From: CAWBRT01 sp963819175
Lineage (GTDB): Bacteria; Acidobacteriota; Terriglobia; Terriglobales; Acidobacteriaceae
Reading direction: 5' to 3'
Length of the DNA: 64,000 bases
Assembly: GCA_963819175.1 (NCBI GenBank)
Contig: CAWFVJ010000013.1
Coordinates: 372,001 to 436,000, forward strand
Shown here: positions 40,528 to 48,795 of the stretch, piece by piece
How positions within the stretch are numbered: the stretch's first letter is position 1
Layout of the letters: each line of letters begins with the position of its first letter
The notes under the pieces: generated by a model
Told to the model about the DNA's origin: nothing
The model's input: only the letters and a program-made list of their open reading frames with translations
The model's database searches: none
Made by a program: the position numbers and the translations under genes

Positions 40528-41034
40528 ATGCACGCTTATTTGTGCGGATCAGTCGAGTATTCCCCCGACCAGGGAAGAAGTTGGCGGGCCGCTATTACGC
40601 CCTTTTTGGAAGAGCTTGGACACCACGTCTACGATCCTCAACTCGACGATCGCAAGAGCCTGACGGATGTCGAGCGGCGCGAGTTCCGCAACTGGAAAGG
40701 CGAAAACCTGCCCAGATTCCAGAAGGTCATGCGCAAGATCATGGACCACGATCTGCAACGCCTGGAAACTAAATGCGATTACGTCGTTGCCTATTGGGAC
40801 GAGTTCGCCGCCCGCGGCGCCGGCACACAGGGCGAACTCACCATGGCTTATCGCCGCGCATGTCCCGTTTATCTGGTTACCAATATGCCGGTCGAGCAAG
40901 TTAGCAGCTGGATTCTCGGCTGCGCCAGCGCGGTGTTTACCGATTTCGAACAACTGAAGGACTTCCTTCGGGGCAAGTTCGCTGCCGTGCCGAAATCGGA
41001 GCTCTCCGAGTTGGAGCCCGTGGACACGCCGTAA
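40528..41034 (+). CDS. Nucleoside 2-deoxyribosyltransferase-superfamily protein
   Basis: A 168-residue protein. The start MHAYLCGSVEYSPDQGRSWR, the region ELGHHVYDP, KCDYVVAYWDEF and GTQGELTMAYRRACPVYLVT match the Rossmann-like fold shared by nucleoside 2-deoxyribosyltransferases and YtoQ-type proteins; the Glu in GELTMAYRR corresponds to the usual active-site region. It may act on nucleosides or nucleotides, but the exact substrate is unknown. It stands alone between repeat elements. Confidence 0.65.
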   Translation: MHAYLCGSVEYSPDQGRSWRAAITPFLEELGHHVYDPQLDDRKSLTDVERREFRNWKGENLPRFQKVMRKIMDHDLQRLETKCDYVVAYWDEFAARGAGTQGELTMAYRRACPVYLVTNMPVEQVSSWILGCASAVFTDFEQLKDFLRGKFAAVPKSELSELEPVDTP

Positions 41035-41057
41035 GCATCAGGAATCCGGTAGCCAAC

Positions 41058-41105
41058 AACCCCAGGTTAGCGCCGAACAACACGGCGCGGAACCTGGGGC
41101 ACCCG
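41058..41105. repeat. Palindrome P7
   Basis: A hairpin-forming sequence (CCCCAGGTTAGCGCC ... GGCGCGGAACCTGGGGCACC) immediately before element R3. It matches the palindrome after R2. Confidence 0.5.
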
Positions 41106-41125
41106 GCCACTGCCAGTTCCAGATG

Positions 41126-41300
41126 TGCTATATCCCAAGTGATGAACGTCATTCCGAGCGAGCAAACGTCTTGCGTCGCGAGTCGAGGAATCTTGTGTTG
41201 TTTACGCGAAGACAGCGGGAAGACACAAGATCCATCCACTCCGGTCGGGATGACGCCCTTGAAACATCGGCGCGGAAGGTGTGTCTCGGAATACAGCCCC
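41126..41300. repeat. Dispersed inverted-repeat element, copy R3 (reverse)
   Basis: Reverse orientation relative to R1 and R2: AACGTCATTCCGAGCGAGC at the left, CTCCGGTCGGGATGACGCC further right, and an outer end near CTCGGAATACAGCCC. It fills the 313-bp gap between two convergent genes. Confidence 0.65.
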
Positions 41301-41347
41301 GGCGTTTGCTGGGGTGAGGGTTAGCGCACGGGGCGGGGCGGCGATCC

Positions 41348-42130
41348 CTAGCGGCCGAAATTGTTCTGCTGCTGAAGTTGTTGTTGCAATTGCAGTTGTT
41401 GTTGTTGCTGCTGTTGCATTTGTTGCAAGTCGCGCAACATCTGCTCAGGCGTCTTTACCTGCTGCTGTGAGAACGGCTGCCCAAACGGCTGGTACCCCGG
41501 CTGTTGCTGAACCGTGCCCGGAGTGGGTGGCTGCCCGGGGTGGAGCTGGACTGGTGGTCTTGCAGCGACGGGGGCTACGCGGTCAGGAGGTGTCTGGTCC
41601 TCGACCTTCGGCTCCGGAGTCGGAGGAGGAGTTGGTCGAGCCGCGGCGGCAGTCGTCGGCTTTTCAATGGAGGTCGGCCGCACGGTCAGCATGATCCGGG
41701 CGACCGAATTCGGCTGCTGTGGCGAGCCAATCATTATGTAGTTATAGCGCGAGCCGTTCAGCAGCGCCGCCAGGATGTCGCGTGGTTCTCCCGGTCCAAG
41801 TTGGACGTAAACCCGCTCGCTCGCAAAGCCAGGAGAATCGATGGATGCGCCCGTGGCGCTTTGCACTGCCTTCAGCACATCGCCCAAAGTGGAGTTTTCG
41901 GCTTGGATGCCAAGCAATCCATCGTGAAAAGTGACTCGCGGCGGAGTGGCCTCTGTCTCGGCTGGTGCAGAGCTCGAAGGCGGCGGAGTGGAAGGTTGGG
42001 CTGATGCCGGCTTCTGTTTGGCCTTCGCCGCGACCGCCGAGACCGGTTTGGATGGCGTTTGGCCCAGCAGGGCAGGCCCCAAACCTGCAAGCAGAAACGA
42101 AGCGCACACGAATCTGGCTCTGATTCTCAT
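41348..42130 (-). CDS. Exported protein with secretin/TonB short (STN)-like domain and Gln-rich tail
   Basis: A protein of about 260 residues. A signal peptide (CASFLLAGLGPALLGQ) leads into a Pro/Ser/Ala linker, then an STN-like unit: GLLGIQAENSTLGDVLKAVQ, SERVYVQLGPGEPRDILAAL and NYIMIGSP. Similar small domains occur at the N-terminus of secretins and TonB receptors and bind or gate partners. The rest is low-complexity Pro-rich sequence ending in long Gln runs. The ATG at 42130 (MRIRARFV) is chosen because it puts the signal peptide at the N-terminus. No secretion genes are adjacent. Confidence 0.6.
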   Translation of the reverse strand: MRIRARFVCASFLLAGLGPALLGQTPSKPVSAVAAKAKQKPASAQPSTPPPSSSAPAETEATPPRVTFHDGLLGIQAENSTLGDVLKAVQSATGASIDSPGFASERVYVQLGPGEPRDILAALLNGSRYNYIMIGSPQQPNSVARIMLTVRPTSIEKPTTAAAARPTPPPTPEPKVEDQTPPDRVAPVAARPPVQLHPGQPPTPGTVQQQPGYQPFGQPFSQQQVKTPEQMLRDLQQMQQQQQQQLQLQQQLQQQNNFGR

Positions 42131-42539
42131 AGCAATCTCAGACTCGGCTTGGCCCGCTGCTTTCACGGGTTATGCCTTTCTCGAAACCGGCCCACTAGCC
42201 AGTCATTCTACACCTGTAGCGCGTGGGAGGATTGGGATCTCGGGTAGTGGGTCGTTTTGAGTTTTCCATAAGAAAGCGGGTGCCCCACGTTCCGCCCAGC
42301 TGTTTGGCTAACGTGGGAAGCAAAGAGATCCCTGGCAAACCCTTTGGTGTTTGCCGAGGTACATCCAAACCCAGCGGTGATATTTAGGCTATGCCAACCA
42401 TAGAAGCGCGCTAGACTAGGAAGACGTACTAATTCCATAGAACCTATAGCGATGCCGGCGGTTTCCTAAGTGTGCCGTCGCGACTGAGGTCCCCGGGTGG
42501 CCGCAGGGTTGGATGTGCCGGGGCGGAGGGCTGAAATCG
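42131..42539. other. Gap with short palindrome P8 before mtnA
   Basis: This 409-bp gap has one palindrome (42279-42318, arms GCCCCACGTT and AACGTGGG) whose left flank (TTTTCCATAAGAAAGCGGGTG) resembles the flank of the palindrome at 63550. No gene or clear promoter was recognised elsewhere in it. Confidence 0.5.
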
Positions 42540-43598
42540 GTGGTAAAAACTCTGGAATGGACTGACGCGGGCGTGCGCTTCATCGATCAGACGAAGCTGC
42601 CGACGGAAGAAGTCTTTGTAACCTGCCGGACTTATCAGGAGGTCGCCGAAGCGATTCGTACGATGATTGTGCGTGGCGCCCCCGCGATTGGAGTGGCGGC
42701 GGCGATGGGGATAGCCCTTGGAGCGCGCGATCTCAACGGCTCAGACATCGCGGAGTTTCGCAACGGATTCGGGCAGATTTGCCGCGACCTGGGCAAAACC
42801 CGTCCCACCGCAGTCAACCTGTTCTGGGCTATCCGCCGCATGCAGCGTTGTTTCGAAACGCTGATCGGAAACCCCATACCGCAAATCAAGCGTGGTTTGA
42901 TCGCTGAAGCTCAGCGTATGCATGATGAAGACATCGCAGCCAACCGGGCGATGGGCCGTTTTGGCGCTTCCCTGCTGCCGGACAGCGGAGGCGTGCTCAC
43001 GCATTGCAATGCTGGCGCACTGGCCACGGCGGGTTATGGAACCGCTCTGGGCGTGATCCGGGCCGCGGTCGAGGCCGGAAAGAAGCTGCACGTCTTCGCC
43101 GACGAGACCCGTCCCTTCCTGCAAGGCGCCAGGCTAACCGCATGGGAGTTGATGAAAGACGGAATCCCGACCACGCTCATTTGCGACAGCATGGCCGGGG
43201 TGATGATGGCGCAGGGCAAAGTCCAGGCCGTCGTCGTGGGCGCCGACCGCATCGCCGCCAATGGCGACACGGCGAATAAGATTGGCACTTATACGGTCGC
43301 CATTCTCGCGCACGAACATCGCATCCCTTTCTACGTCGCGGCGCCTTTTTCAACCGTGGACATGGAGACGCCGGATGGATCGCGAATTCCCATCGAACAG
43401 CGCGCGGTCTCCGAAGTTACTCACATCGGCGGACGCCAGATGGCGCCGGACTCCGTGCTGATCGAAAATCCAGCGTTTGACGTCACTCCGTCCCGATACA
43501 TAGAGGCAATCATCACCGAACGGGGTCTGGCCCGGGCGCCTTACGTGGAATCCTTGCGCGCGCTGTCAACTGTGCCGGCTGTTATTGGGCAAAAATAA
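42540..43598 (+). CDS. mtnA: S-methyl-5-thioribose-1-phosphate isomerase
   Basis: An enzyme of about 352 residues of the methionine salvage pathway, converting methylthioribose-1-P to methylthioribulose-1-P. Motifs are VRGAPAIGVAAAMG, THCNAGALATAGYG (active-site Cys), ETRPFLQGARLTA, VGADRIAANGDTANKIGTY (active-site Asp) and VAAPFSTVD. I prefer the GTG at 42540 (VVKTLEW) because GGAGG precedes it; the ATG at 42513 is an in-frame alternative. The rest of the pathway is not in the window, so the related ribose-1,5-bisphosphate isomerase role is possible but less likely. Confidence 0.93.
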   Translation: MVKTLEWTDAGVRFIDQTKLPTEEVFVTCRTYQEVAEAIRTMIVRGAPAIGVAAAMGIALGARDLNGSDIAEFRNGFGQICRDLGKTRPTAVNLFWAIRRMQRCFETLIGNPIPQIKRGLIAEAQRMHDEDIAANRAMGRFGASLLPDSGGVLTHCNAGALATAGYGTALGVIRAAVEAGKKLHVFADETRPFLQGARLTAWELMKDGIPTTLICDSMAGVMMAQGKVQAVVVGADRIAANGDTANKIGTYTVAILAHEHRIPFYVAAPFSTVDMETPDGSRIPIEQRAVSEVTHIGGRQMAPDSVLIENPAFDVTPSRYIEAIITERGLARAPYVESLRALSTVPAVIGQK

Positions 43599-43682
43599 GA
43601 AAGGTCGGGTCTCAGGCTTGAAGAGCCTGGTGTGCTTCGAAAGTCAATCCTGGCTCCAGCACTGGCTGGAAGCGGGCGTTCG

Positions 43683-43934
43683 CTAATTCTCTTCGCTCTG
43701 CGAACGCAGGATCTCGCGGATCTCACGATTGATGCGTGCCGCATCGCGAGAGGCAGCGTCGATGAGTTCGACCCATTTCTTGTTGGTGTCGTCCAGCTTG
43801 GCCTGGCTCAGCAGGTAGGATGCCTGCATGATGGTCTCGATAGAGTTGCTCAAATCATGTGCCAAGGTGCGCAGGCTCTTGCTGATCGCAAGCGGAATTC
43901 GTGGAACACTTCCCATCCCGGGCTCAGGTGCCAT
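43683..43934 (-). CDS. Orphan histidine-phosphotransfer (HisKA-like) small protein
   Basis: An 83-residue protein that resembles only the dimerisation helices of a histidine kinase: helix one contains LRTLAHDLSNSIETIMQASY, with an H-box-like His in AHDLSN, and helix two is WVELIDAASRDAARINREI. There is no ATPase domain. Such proteins could accept phosphate from another kinase, act as phosphatases, or bind kinase dimers. It could also be the remnant of a larger kinase, but it has its own start and stop. The ATG is preceded by a weak GGAGT-like site. Confidence 0.5.
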   Translation of the reverse strand: MAPEPGMGSVPRIPLAISKSLRTLAHDLSNSIETIMQASYLLSQAKLDDTNKKWVELIDAASRDAARINREIREILRSQSEEN

Positions 43935-44100
43935 TACTCCCCCTCGTGAAGCTACTCATTGCCAAGCGTATCCCCGAGTTTTCAGCCCTCACGGATACCT
44001 TCGCAAAACCAGCCTAAGGCTCAACATAGCAGCACTCGCCAGCGAATGCCTGACGACGGACCCTTACGCCTCTGGTGGTGCCCGCGCGCTTCACCAACTC

Positions 44101-44134
44101 GACGCGATAACAATTATGACGCGATAACAATATA
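44101..44134. repeat. Tandem 17-bp direct repeat
   Basis: Two adjacent copies of GACGCGATAACAAT followed by TAT/ATA. It lies beyond the sodA terminator, in the 310-bp gap with the HisKA-like gene. It may be an operator or a slippage product. Confidence 0.4.
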
Positions 44135-44198
44135 AGGTAATCGGCTACTTAGAGCAATTCCCTGAAAGGTGCAGCCCAGGCTGTGGTGTGGCGCTTGG

Positions 44199-44223
44199 CA
44201 AAAAAAGCAGCCTCGCGGCTGCT
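44199..44223 (-). terminator. Rho-independent terminator of the SOD gene
   Basis: On the minus strand a 7-bp perfect stem (AGCAGCC / GGCTGCT) with loop GCGA is followed by six or more T. It lies about 22 bases beyond the superoxide dismutase stop. Confidence 0.85.
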
Positions 44224-44244
44224 CAAATCCACATTTGTCTTTAA

Positions 44245-44856
44245 TTATTTGGGAGCCTTTTCGAAGCGTTTGTTCACTTCGCTCCAATTCACAACGTTCC
44301 ACCATGCCTTGAGATATTCGGCTCTCCGGTTCTGATATTTGAGGTAATACGCGTGCTCCCAAACGTCGTTTCCCATCACCGGGTAGAACCCCAGGGAGAG
44401 AGGGCTGTCCTGGTTGGGCGTGCTGATGACCTGCAGACCGCCCGCGCCGCCGACCAGCCAGACCCAACCACTGCCGAACTGCTTTGCGCCGGCATCGTTG
44501 AACTTTTCCTGGAATGCCGCAAAGTCACCGAAGGTCTTCTTAATCGCGTCGGCGATCGCGCCCGTGGGCGCACCGCCCGCCTTCGGCCCCATGATCGTCC
44601 AGAACATCGAGTGGTTCACATGGCCGCCTCCGTGGTTGCGAACGGCGGTGCGAACTGCCTCGGGAACGCTGCTGAGGTTCTTGAGGATTTCCTCGGCGCC
44701 CTTGCTCTTTAGCTCGGGAGCCTTTTCCAGGGCCGCGTTGAAGTTGTCAACATAAGCCTGGTGGTGCTTGTCATGATGCAGGTGCATCGTCTGCGCGTCG
44801 ATGTACGGCTCGAGCGCCTCGTACGCGTATGGCAACGCGGGAACTTCGAAAGCCAT
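44245..44856 (-). CDS. sodA: Superoxide dismutase, Fe/Mn family
   Basis: A 203-residue enzyme converting superoxide to peroxide and oxygen. Metal ligands are visible: His in MHLHHDKHHQAYV (first His of the first group), His in GGGHVNHSMFW, and Asp/His in GNDVWEHAYYLKY. The Gln/Gly-rich context GGAGGLQVISTPNQDSP does not decide between Fe and Mn, so the symbol is by convention. The ATG at 44856 has an excellent GGAGGAAAG site; the long upstream open frame is not used. It is divergent from the hydrolase gene and ends in a clear terminator. Confidence 0.95.
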   Translation of the reverse strand: MAFEVPALPYAYEALEPYIDAQTMHLHHDKHHQAYVDNFNAALEKAPELKSKGAEEILKNLSSVPEAVRTAVRNHGGGHVNHSMFWTIMGPKAGGAPTGAIADAIKKTFGDFAAFQEKFNDAGAKQFGSGWVWLVGGAGGLQVISTPNQDSPLSLGFYPVMGNDVWEHAYYLKYQNRRAEYLKAWWNVVNWSEVNKRFEKAPK

Positions 44857-45045
44857 TCTTCTTTCCTCCAACAATGAGAACACCTTACATCCGAGCATGC
44901 CAGACCACGCCACGCAGCCGGGGTGCGCCCGTCCATCCCAATATGGGCATAAGTGGCCGCCGGCGACCCCAAAATTCGGGTTTGCTGGGAGCCATTGCCC
45001 GGCCAGCCGCATCAAATTCCAGTAGCTCGCAGTGGGAAGGAGCAA

Positions 45046-45705
45046 TTGCAGACGACTTTTGCCACTTTCAATGGAAGACAAATCCCTGTCGATGTTTTCA
45101 CGCCGGGCTCCGAGGGGCGTTTCCCCATCGTCTGCGCTCTTCATGGCTCTGGAGGGCTGCACAATGCCGGGGCGCTGCAAGTTGGAGAACTGCTGGCGAG
45201 CCAGGGATTCTGCGTCTTTGTTCCACACTATTTCGCCGCCACCGATACCCAATGGGCGGACGTGACGACGATCTGGCGCGAGTTTCCCAACTGGCTGCGA
45301 GTGGTTTCAGACTTGCTGGACTTCGCGGAGAAGCATCCGCAGGCCGATCCCAGCCATATTGGGCTTATCGGCTTTTCGCTCGGGGCATACCTGTCGCTGG
45401 CGCTTGGGTCGCAGCAGCAGCGCATTAAGGCCATTGTCGATTTTTTCGGCGGGCTGAGCGATTACTTCATCGAGCGGCTTACGCAACTGGCCCCGGTGCT
45501 GATTCTGCATGGCGAAGCCGACAAGATCGTGCCGGTGAGCGAAGCCCACAAGGTCGCCCGAACTCTCGAGCAGCACGGACTGCCTTACGAAATGAAGCTC
45601 TACAAAAACGCTGGCCACGGCTTTCACGGCCTTGAAATGTTGGACGCCGCCCAGCGAGCCTACAAATTTCTGAAGATGCATCTCGCAACCGGCCCCAGAG
45701 GTTGA
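45046..45705 (+). CDS. Dienelactone-hydrolase-like alpha/beta hydrolase
   Basis: A protein of about 219 residues. The fold markers are VCALHGSGGLHNAG (oxyanion region), nucleophile elbow GLIGFSLGAYLSL with Ser, Asp in HGEADKIVPV and His in NAGHGFHG. The nucleophile is Ser rather than the Cys of true dienelactone hydrolases, so an esterase-like activity is likely. I chose TTG 45046 because AAGGAG lies four to five bases upstream and no ATG fits. It diverges from sodA across a 190-bp intergenic region. Confidence 0.8.
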   Translation: MQTTFATFNGRQIPVDVFTPGSEGRFPIVCALHGSGGLHNAGALQVGELLASQGFCVFVPHYFAATDTQWADVTTIWREFPNWLRVVSDLLDFAEKHPQADPSHIGLIGFSLGAYLSLALGSQQQRIKAIVDFFGGLSDYFIERLTQLAPVLILHGEADKIVPVSEAHKVARTLEQHGLPYEMKLYKNAGHGFHGLEMLDAAQRAYKFLKMHLATGPRG

Positions 45706-45758
45706 GCAGCGTAGGCGAAAGGTTCTTAACCGTTGAGCTGCTGAAAGGAGTTGGAAGT

Positions 45759-46166
45759 ATGTGGCGTTTGTTCCTGATCGCCGTGCTGTTCGCGCTGCCA
45801 ACGCTCGCCTGGTGCGAAGACACTGGCGCAGCCGATCCCCAGCTCATCATTCATCAGGCCTTGTCCCATATCTCGAAGAACGCCTACGACGCCGAAAATG
45901 AAAAGCAGGTGCGCGCGCTCGGAGATGCCGCGGCGGTAGCCTTTACGAAAGAAATTGGCGACCGGCGGATGAGTTGGACCGACATCGAGAACTTCTTGTT
46001 CCTGGTCCACGAGGCGTTTGCCACGCCGCACGCAATCCAGAACCCGGATGACCGCAAGCCAACCACCAGTTTGTTCGTGCTCCAGACGTTGAACCAACTG
46101 CCCTTGGCAGAGGAACTCAAGCGAGAGGTTGTGGATACAAGGGTTTTCCTGGAGGAGCGGCAATAG
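45759..46166 (+). CDS. Small exported hypothetical protein
   Basis: A 135-residue protein with a clear signal peptide (MWRLFLIAVLFALPTLAWC) and a helical body (DPQLIIHQALSHISKNAYD, WTDIENFLFLVHEAF, LQTLNQLPLAEELKREVVD). No family recognised. The ATG at 45759 has an AAGGAG site and follows the hydrolase gene by about 50 bases, so the two may be co-transcribed. Confidence 0.7.
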   Translation: MWRLFLIAVLFALPTLAWCEDTGAADPQLIIHQALSHISKNAYDAENEKQVRALGDAAAVAFTKEIGDRRMSWTDIENFLFLVHEAFATPHAIQNPDDRKPTTSLFVLQTLNQLPLAEELKREVVDTRVFLEERQ

Positions 46167-46205
46167 GCCGGTTAGCCGAAAGGTCTGGCATTCCGGCAAC
46201 CCGGT

Positions 46206-46712
46206 TCATCGGGCGATTTTCTGCAAGCGGCTCAGGTCGCCTAAGCCCTGCTTGGTCAAAAGCTTCGTCGCATATGTAATTTGGCCTGTGTGCAACGCGA
46301 AATGCTCTACAACCGTGTAGATATTCTCCAGGATGGAGCGGTCGTATCCCGGGCGCGGAGCATGTTCCGTGATTTGTGCAGAAGGAAACTGCCGCAGTAC
46401 GGCAACCGCTTCGGAGATCGTGGCATTGAGCTGTCGCCGCAGCTCTTCGGGTGAGCCGGTCAGACCCGGATCGAATTCGCCGTTACGGTTCCGTGTATCG
46501 GGACCACCCTCACTGAGCGTCAACGTAATCCTCTGATGAACGTTCCCGCAGAGATGAATGACGAGGTTGCCAATCGCATTCTGCGCTTCCCCGCTCCTCC
46601 ACCAGACCTGTTCGACGGTCAAGCGGCTGAGGCATTCGTCAATCCATGAGGCGAGCGTCTCAAGCCGTGAGGCCGAGTATCGAAGGAAGATTTCGGCTGC
46701 TTCGTTGGTCAT
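46206..46712 (-). CDS. DinB-like / DUF1572 protein
   Basis: A 168-residue four-helix-bundle protein. It has AIGNLVIHLCGNVHQRI and VVEHFALHTGQITYATKLL, which supply the three His residues that bind metal in the DinB/YfiT superfamily. Relatives include thiol transferases and damage-induced proteins, but the reaction here is unknown. It is followed by no obvious partner and converges with the small exported protein gene. Confidence 0.8.
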   Translation of the reverse strand: MTNEAAEIFLRYSASRLETLASWIDECLSRLTVEQVWWRSGEAQNAIGNLVIHLCGNVHQRITLTLSEGGPDTRNRNGEFDPGLTGSPEELRRQLNATISEAVAVLRQFPSAQITEHAPRPGYDRSILENIYTVVEHFALHTGQITYATKLLTKQGLGDLSRLQKIAR

Positions 46713-46849
46713 GGCCGAAGTTTAGTGTGCTCCGTAGAGACTGTCCAGAGCACTTTCCCGAAAGGCATTTCCCAAAGCGCGGCGCCTGCGCCTAAGGATG
46801 ACACCTCGGAGAGTAATTTTTCCGCAGCCGTTTTCGCCTCTGAGGTTCT

Positions 46850-47127
46850 GCTAGTGTAGTGCGTCAAACAGATCAACGTTTAAGGTTCTCCCAGCCGCCG
46901 AAGGCGGCGGCAGACGGTAGCCCACGGCGCAAGCCGTGGGTGCAAGGGCGTCCAGGATCGCAAGCCCCCGAAGGGGGCGACAGAACCGGTCGATATTCTG
47001 TCGCCCGCGTTGCGGGCTTTCCAGATTTCCCATTCCAAAACCCATGGCTGACGCCATGGGCTACCATCTTTCCCCCGCTTCGCGGGGTCAGTTTGCAGTG
47101 TTCTGATTTATGACGCACTACACTAGC
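46850..47127. mobile_element. MITE-like hairpin-array element, copy A (278 bp)
   Basis: The element is bounded by perfect 17-bp inverted ends, GCTAGTGTAGTGCGTCA and its complement. Between them lie six small hairpins separated by short linkers, for example GCCGCCGAAGGCGGC, CCCACGGCGCAAGCCGTGGG, GCCCCCGAAGGGGGC, CCCGCGTTGCGGG, CATGGCTGACGCCATG and CCCCGCTTCGCGGGG. It encodes no protein. Copy B at 50385 is the same element in reverse orientation. It occupies most of a 460-bp gap. Confidence 0.8.
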
Positions 47128-47173
47128 AAGGCTTGTTCAGAGATTCCCTATGCTGGCGGCTTTTCTCCGCCGC

Positions 47174-47860
47174 TCAAAAGCACATCTCTTTCAACGTCGG
47201 ACTGATGATCAGCTCCGCCTCGGTTGCCGCCTGCACGTCTTCGGGTTTCAATCCCGGCGCGATTTCTTCCAGCACGAGCCCTTGCCCGCGAACCACCTTG
47301 ATGTAACCCATCTCAGTCACGATCGTATCGACGACGCCGAGACCGGTGATCGGGAGCCCGCAGTGTTTCAGTATCTTTGGGCGGCCATCCTTCGCGCTGT
47401 GCTCCATGGCGACAATCACGCGTCGGGCGCCCGCGACCAAGTCCATGGCCCCGCCCATGCCTTTGACCATCTTGCCCGGAATCATCCAGTTCGCCAGGTT
47501 GCCTTCTTCATCCACCTCCATGGCGCCCAGCACGCTCAGGTCGACGTGCGCGCCGCGGATCATGGCAAACGATTCGGCGCTGGAGAAGTAAGCGGTCCCC
47601 GGAATCTCCGTGATCGTTTCCTTCCCGGCGTTGATCAAGTCCGCATCTTCCGTGCCTGCGACCGGATAGGGTCCTACGCCCAGCATCCCGTTCTCGCTTT
47701 GCAGGACAACATCCATCCCCGGTGGCACATTATTGGCGACCAGGGTCGGCATGCCGATCCCGAGGTTCACATAGAAGCCGTCGCGCAACTCGCGGGCGAT
47801 GCGCCGCACGATGTATTCCCGCTTGGCTGCGTCTTGTTCCTTACCAGCTTTCGTGGCCAT
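47174..47860 (-). CDS. scoB: 3-oxoacid CoA-transferase, subunit B
   Basis: A protein of about 228 residues. The catalytic Glu is in LQSENGMLGVGPYP, with NLGIGMPTLVANNVP and GGAMDLVAGARRVIVAMEH as family markers. Together with subunit A it moves CoA between succinyl-CoA or acetyl-CoA and acetoacetate-type acids. The ATG at 47860 follows a GCGAGGA site; an earlier ATG at 47881 is possible. It lies 50 bases after subunit A on the same strand. Substrate range cannot be set from sequence. Confidence 0.92.
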   Translation of the reverse strand: MATKAGKEQDAAKREYIVRRIARELRDGFYVNLGIGMPTLVANNVPPGMDVVLQSENGMLGVGPYPVAGTEDADLINAGKETITEIPGTAYFSSAESFAMIRGAHVDLSVLGAMEVDEEGNLANWMIPGKMVKGMGGAMDLVAGARRVIVAMEHSAKDGRPKILKHCGLPITGLGVVDTIVTEMGYIKVVRGQGLVLEEIAPGLKPEDVQAATEAELIISPTLKEMCF

Positions 47861-47910
47861 ATTTGTCCTCGCTTCTCGCATTGAACCCTGTTTCCGGATC
47901 GTGCCCGAAC

Positions 47911-48609
47911 TCAAACAGCCGCTCGCACCGTTCTGCGCTCGATCCGCTTTTCTTCTCCAACCGCCTCAAAGATGCGCTTGACGTAAATGCTGGGAGTGTG
48001 GATCTGCTCCGGCGGAATCTCGCCGGGTTCGACCAGCTCTTCCACCTCGGCAATGGTGACTCTGCCGGCAGTCGCAATCATCGGGTTGAAGTTCTGTGCC
48101 GCTTTGCGGTAGACAAGGTTCCCCCACCTGTCGCCTTTCCAAGCCTTCACCAATGAGAAGTCGGCTTTAAGCCAGCGCTCCATGACGTAGGTCCGGCCCT
48201 CGAACTCATGAGTTTCCTTGCCCTCGGCAACGACGGTTCCGACGCCTGTCGGTGTATAAAAGGCGGGAATCCCGGCGCCCCCGGCGCGAATACGCTCGGC
48301 GAGGGTGCCTTGCGGAATCAGTTCCAGGTCGAGTTTGCCGGCCAACACCAACTGCTCGAACAGCCGGTTCTCGCCCACGTAGCTGCCCTTGTGACTGTGA
48401 ATCTGCCCTTTCTGAAGCAGCAGCCCCAGTCCAAAGTCATCTACCCCCATGTTGTTGCTGATGGTATGGAGATTGCGAACGTTTTTCTCCACTAAAGCGG
48501 CGATCAGGTTTTCAGGGATTCCGCACAAGCCGAACCCGCCAACCATCACCGTGGCGCCATCTTCAATGTCAAAGATAGCCTCTTTGGCATTGGCAAATAC
48601 TTTATTCAT
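47911..48609 (-). CDS. scoA: 3-oxoacid CoA-transferase, subunit A
   Basis: A 232-residue protein with the subunit A motif VMVGGFGLCGIPENLI, NNMGVDDFGLGLLL, GSYVGENRLFEQ and AFYTPTGVGTVVAEG. It forms a heteromer with subunit B immediately downstream. The ATG at 48609 begins MNKVFANAKEAI, the usual start. Upstream lies a short gap and then the minus-strand FtsB/lipoprotein pair. Confidence 0.93.
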   Translation of the reverse strand: MNKVFANAKEAIFDIEDGATVMVGGFGLCGIPENLIAALVEKNVRNLHTISNNMGVDDFGLGLLLQKGQIHSHKGSYVGENRLFEQLVLAGKLDLELIPQGTLAERIRAGGAGIPAFYTPTGVGTVVAEGKETHEFEGRTYVMERWLKADFSLVKAWKGDRWGNLVYRKAAQNFNPMIATAGRVTIAEVEELVEPGEIPPEQIHTPSIYVKRIFEAVGEEKRIERRTVRAAV

Positions 48610-48795
48610 ATTTGAACCCCACCAGGTGGCTCAACCGGACAGCTCAGGAACACCCCAGTCCCGGAGTTGACGTCCGACTGTGACACTTAGGATACACCAA
48701 CTCCGAAATACACCAACTCTGCTGCACAAATTAAATTTTCTCTCTCTGAAGTACGTTTCGGTGGGTACGGCTGCCGGGTTATCTGTGCGTCCGGA

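Noticed and set aside
41350..41430. Gln-codon run as a microsatellite repeat
   Set aside because: It is the in-frame Gln-rich tail of the STN-like protein.
46850..47127. Possible CRISPR array
   Set aside because: The repeated units are different hairpins with no constant repeat/spacer pattern and no cas genes.
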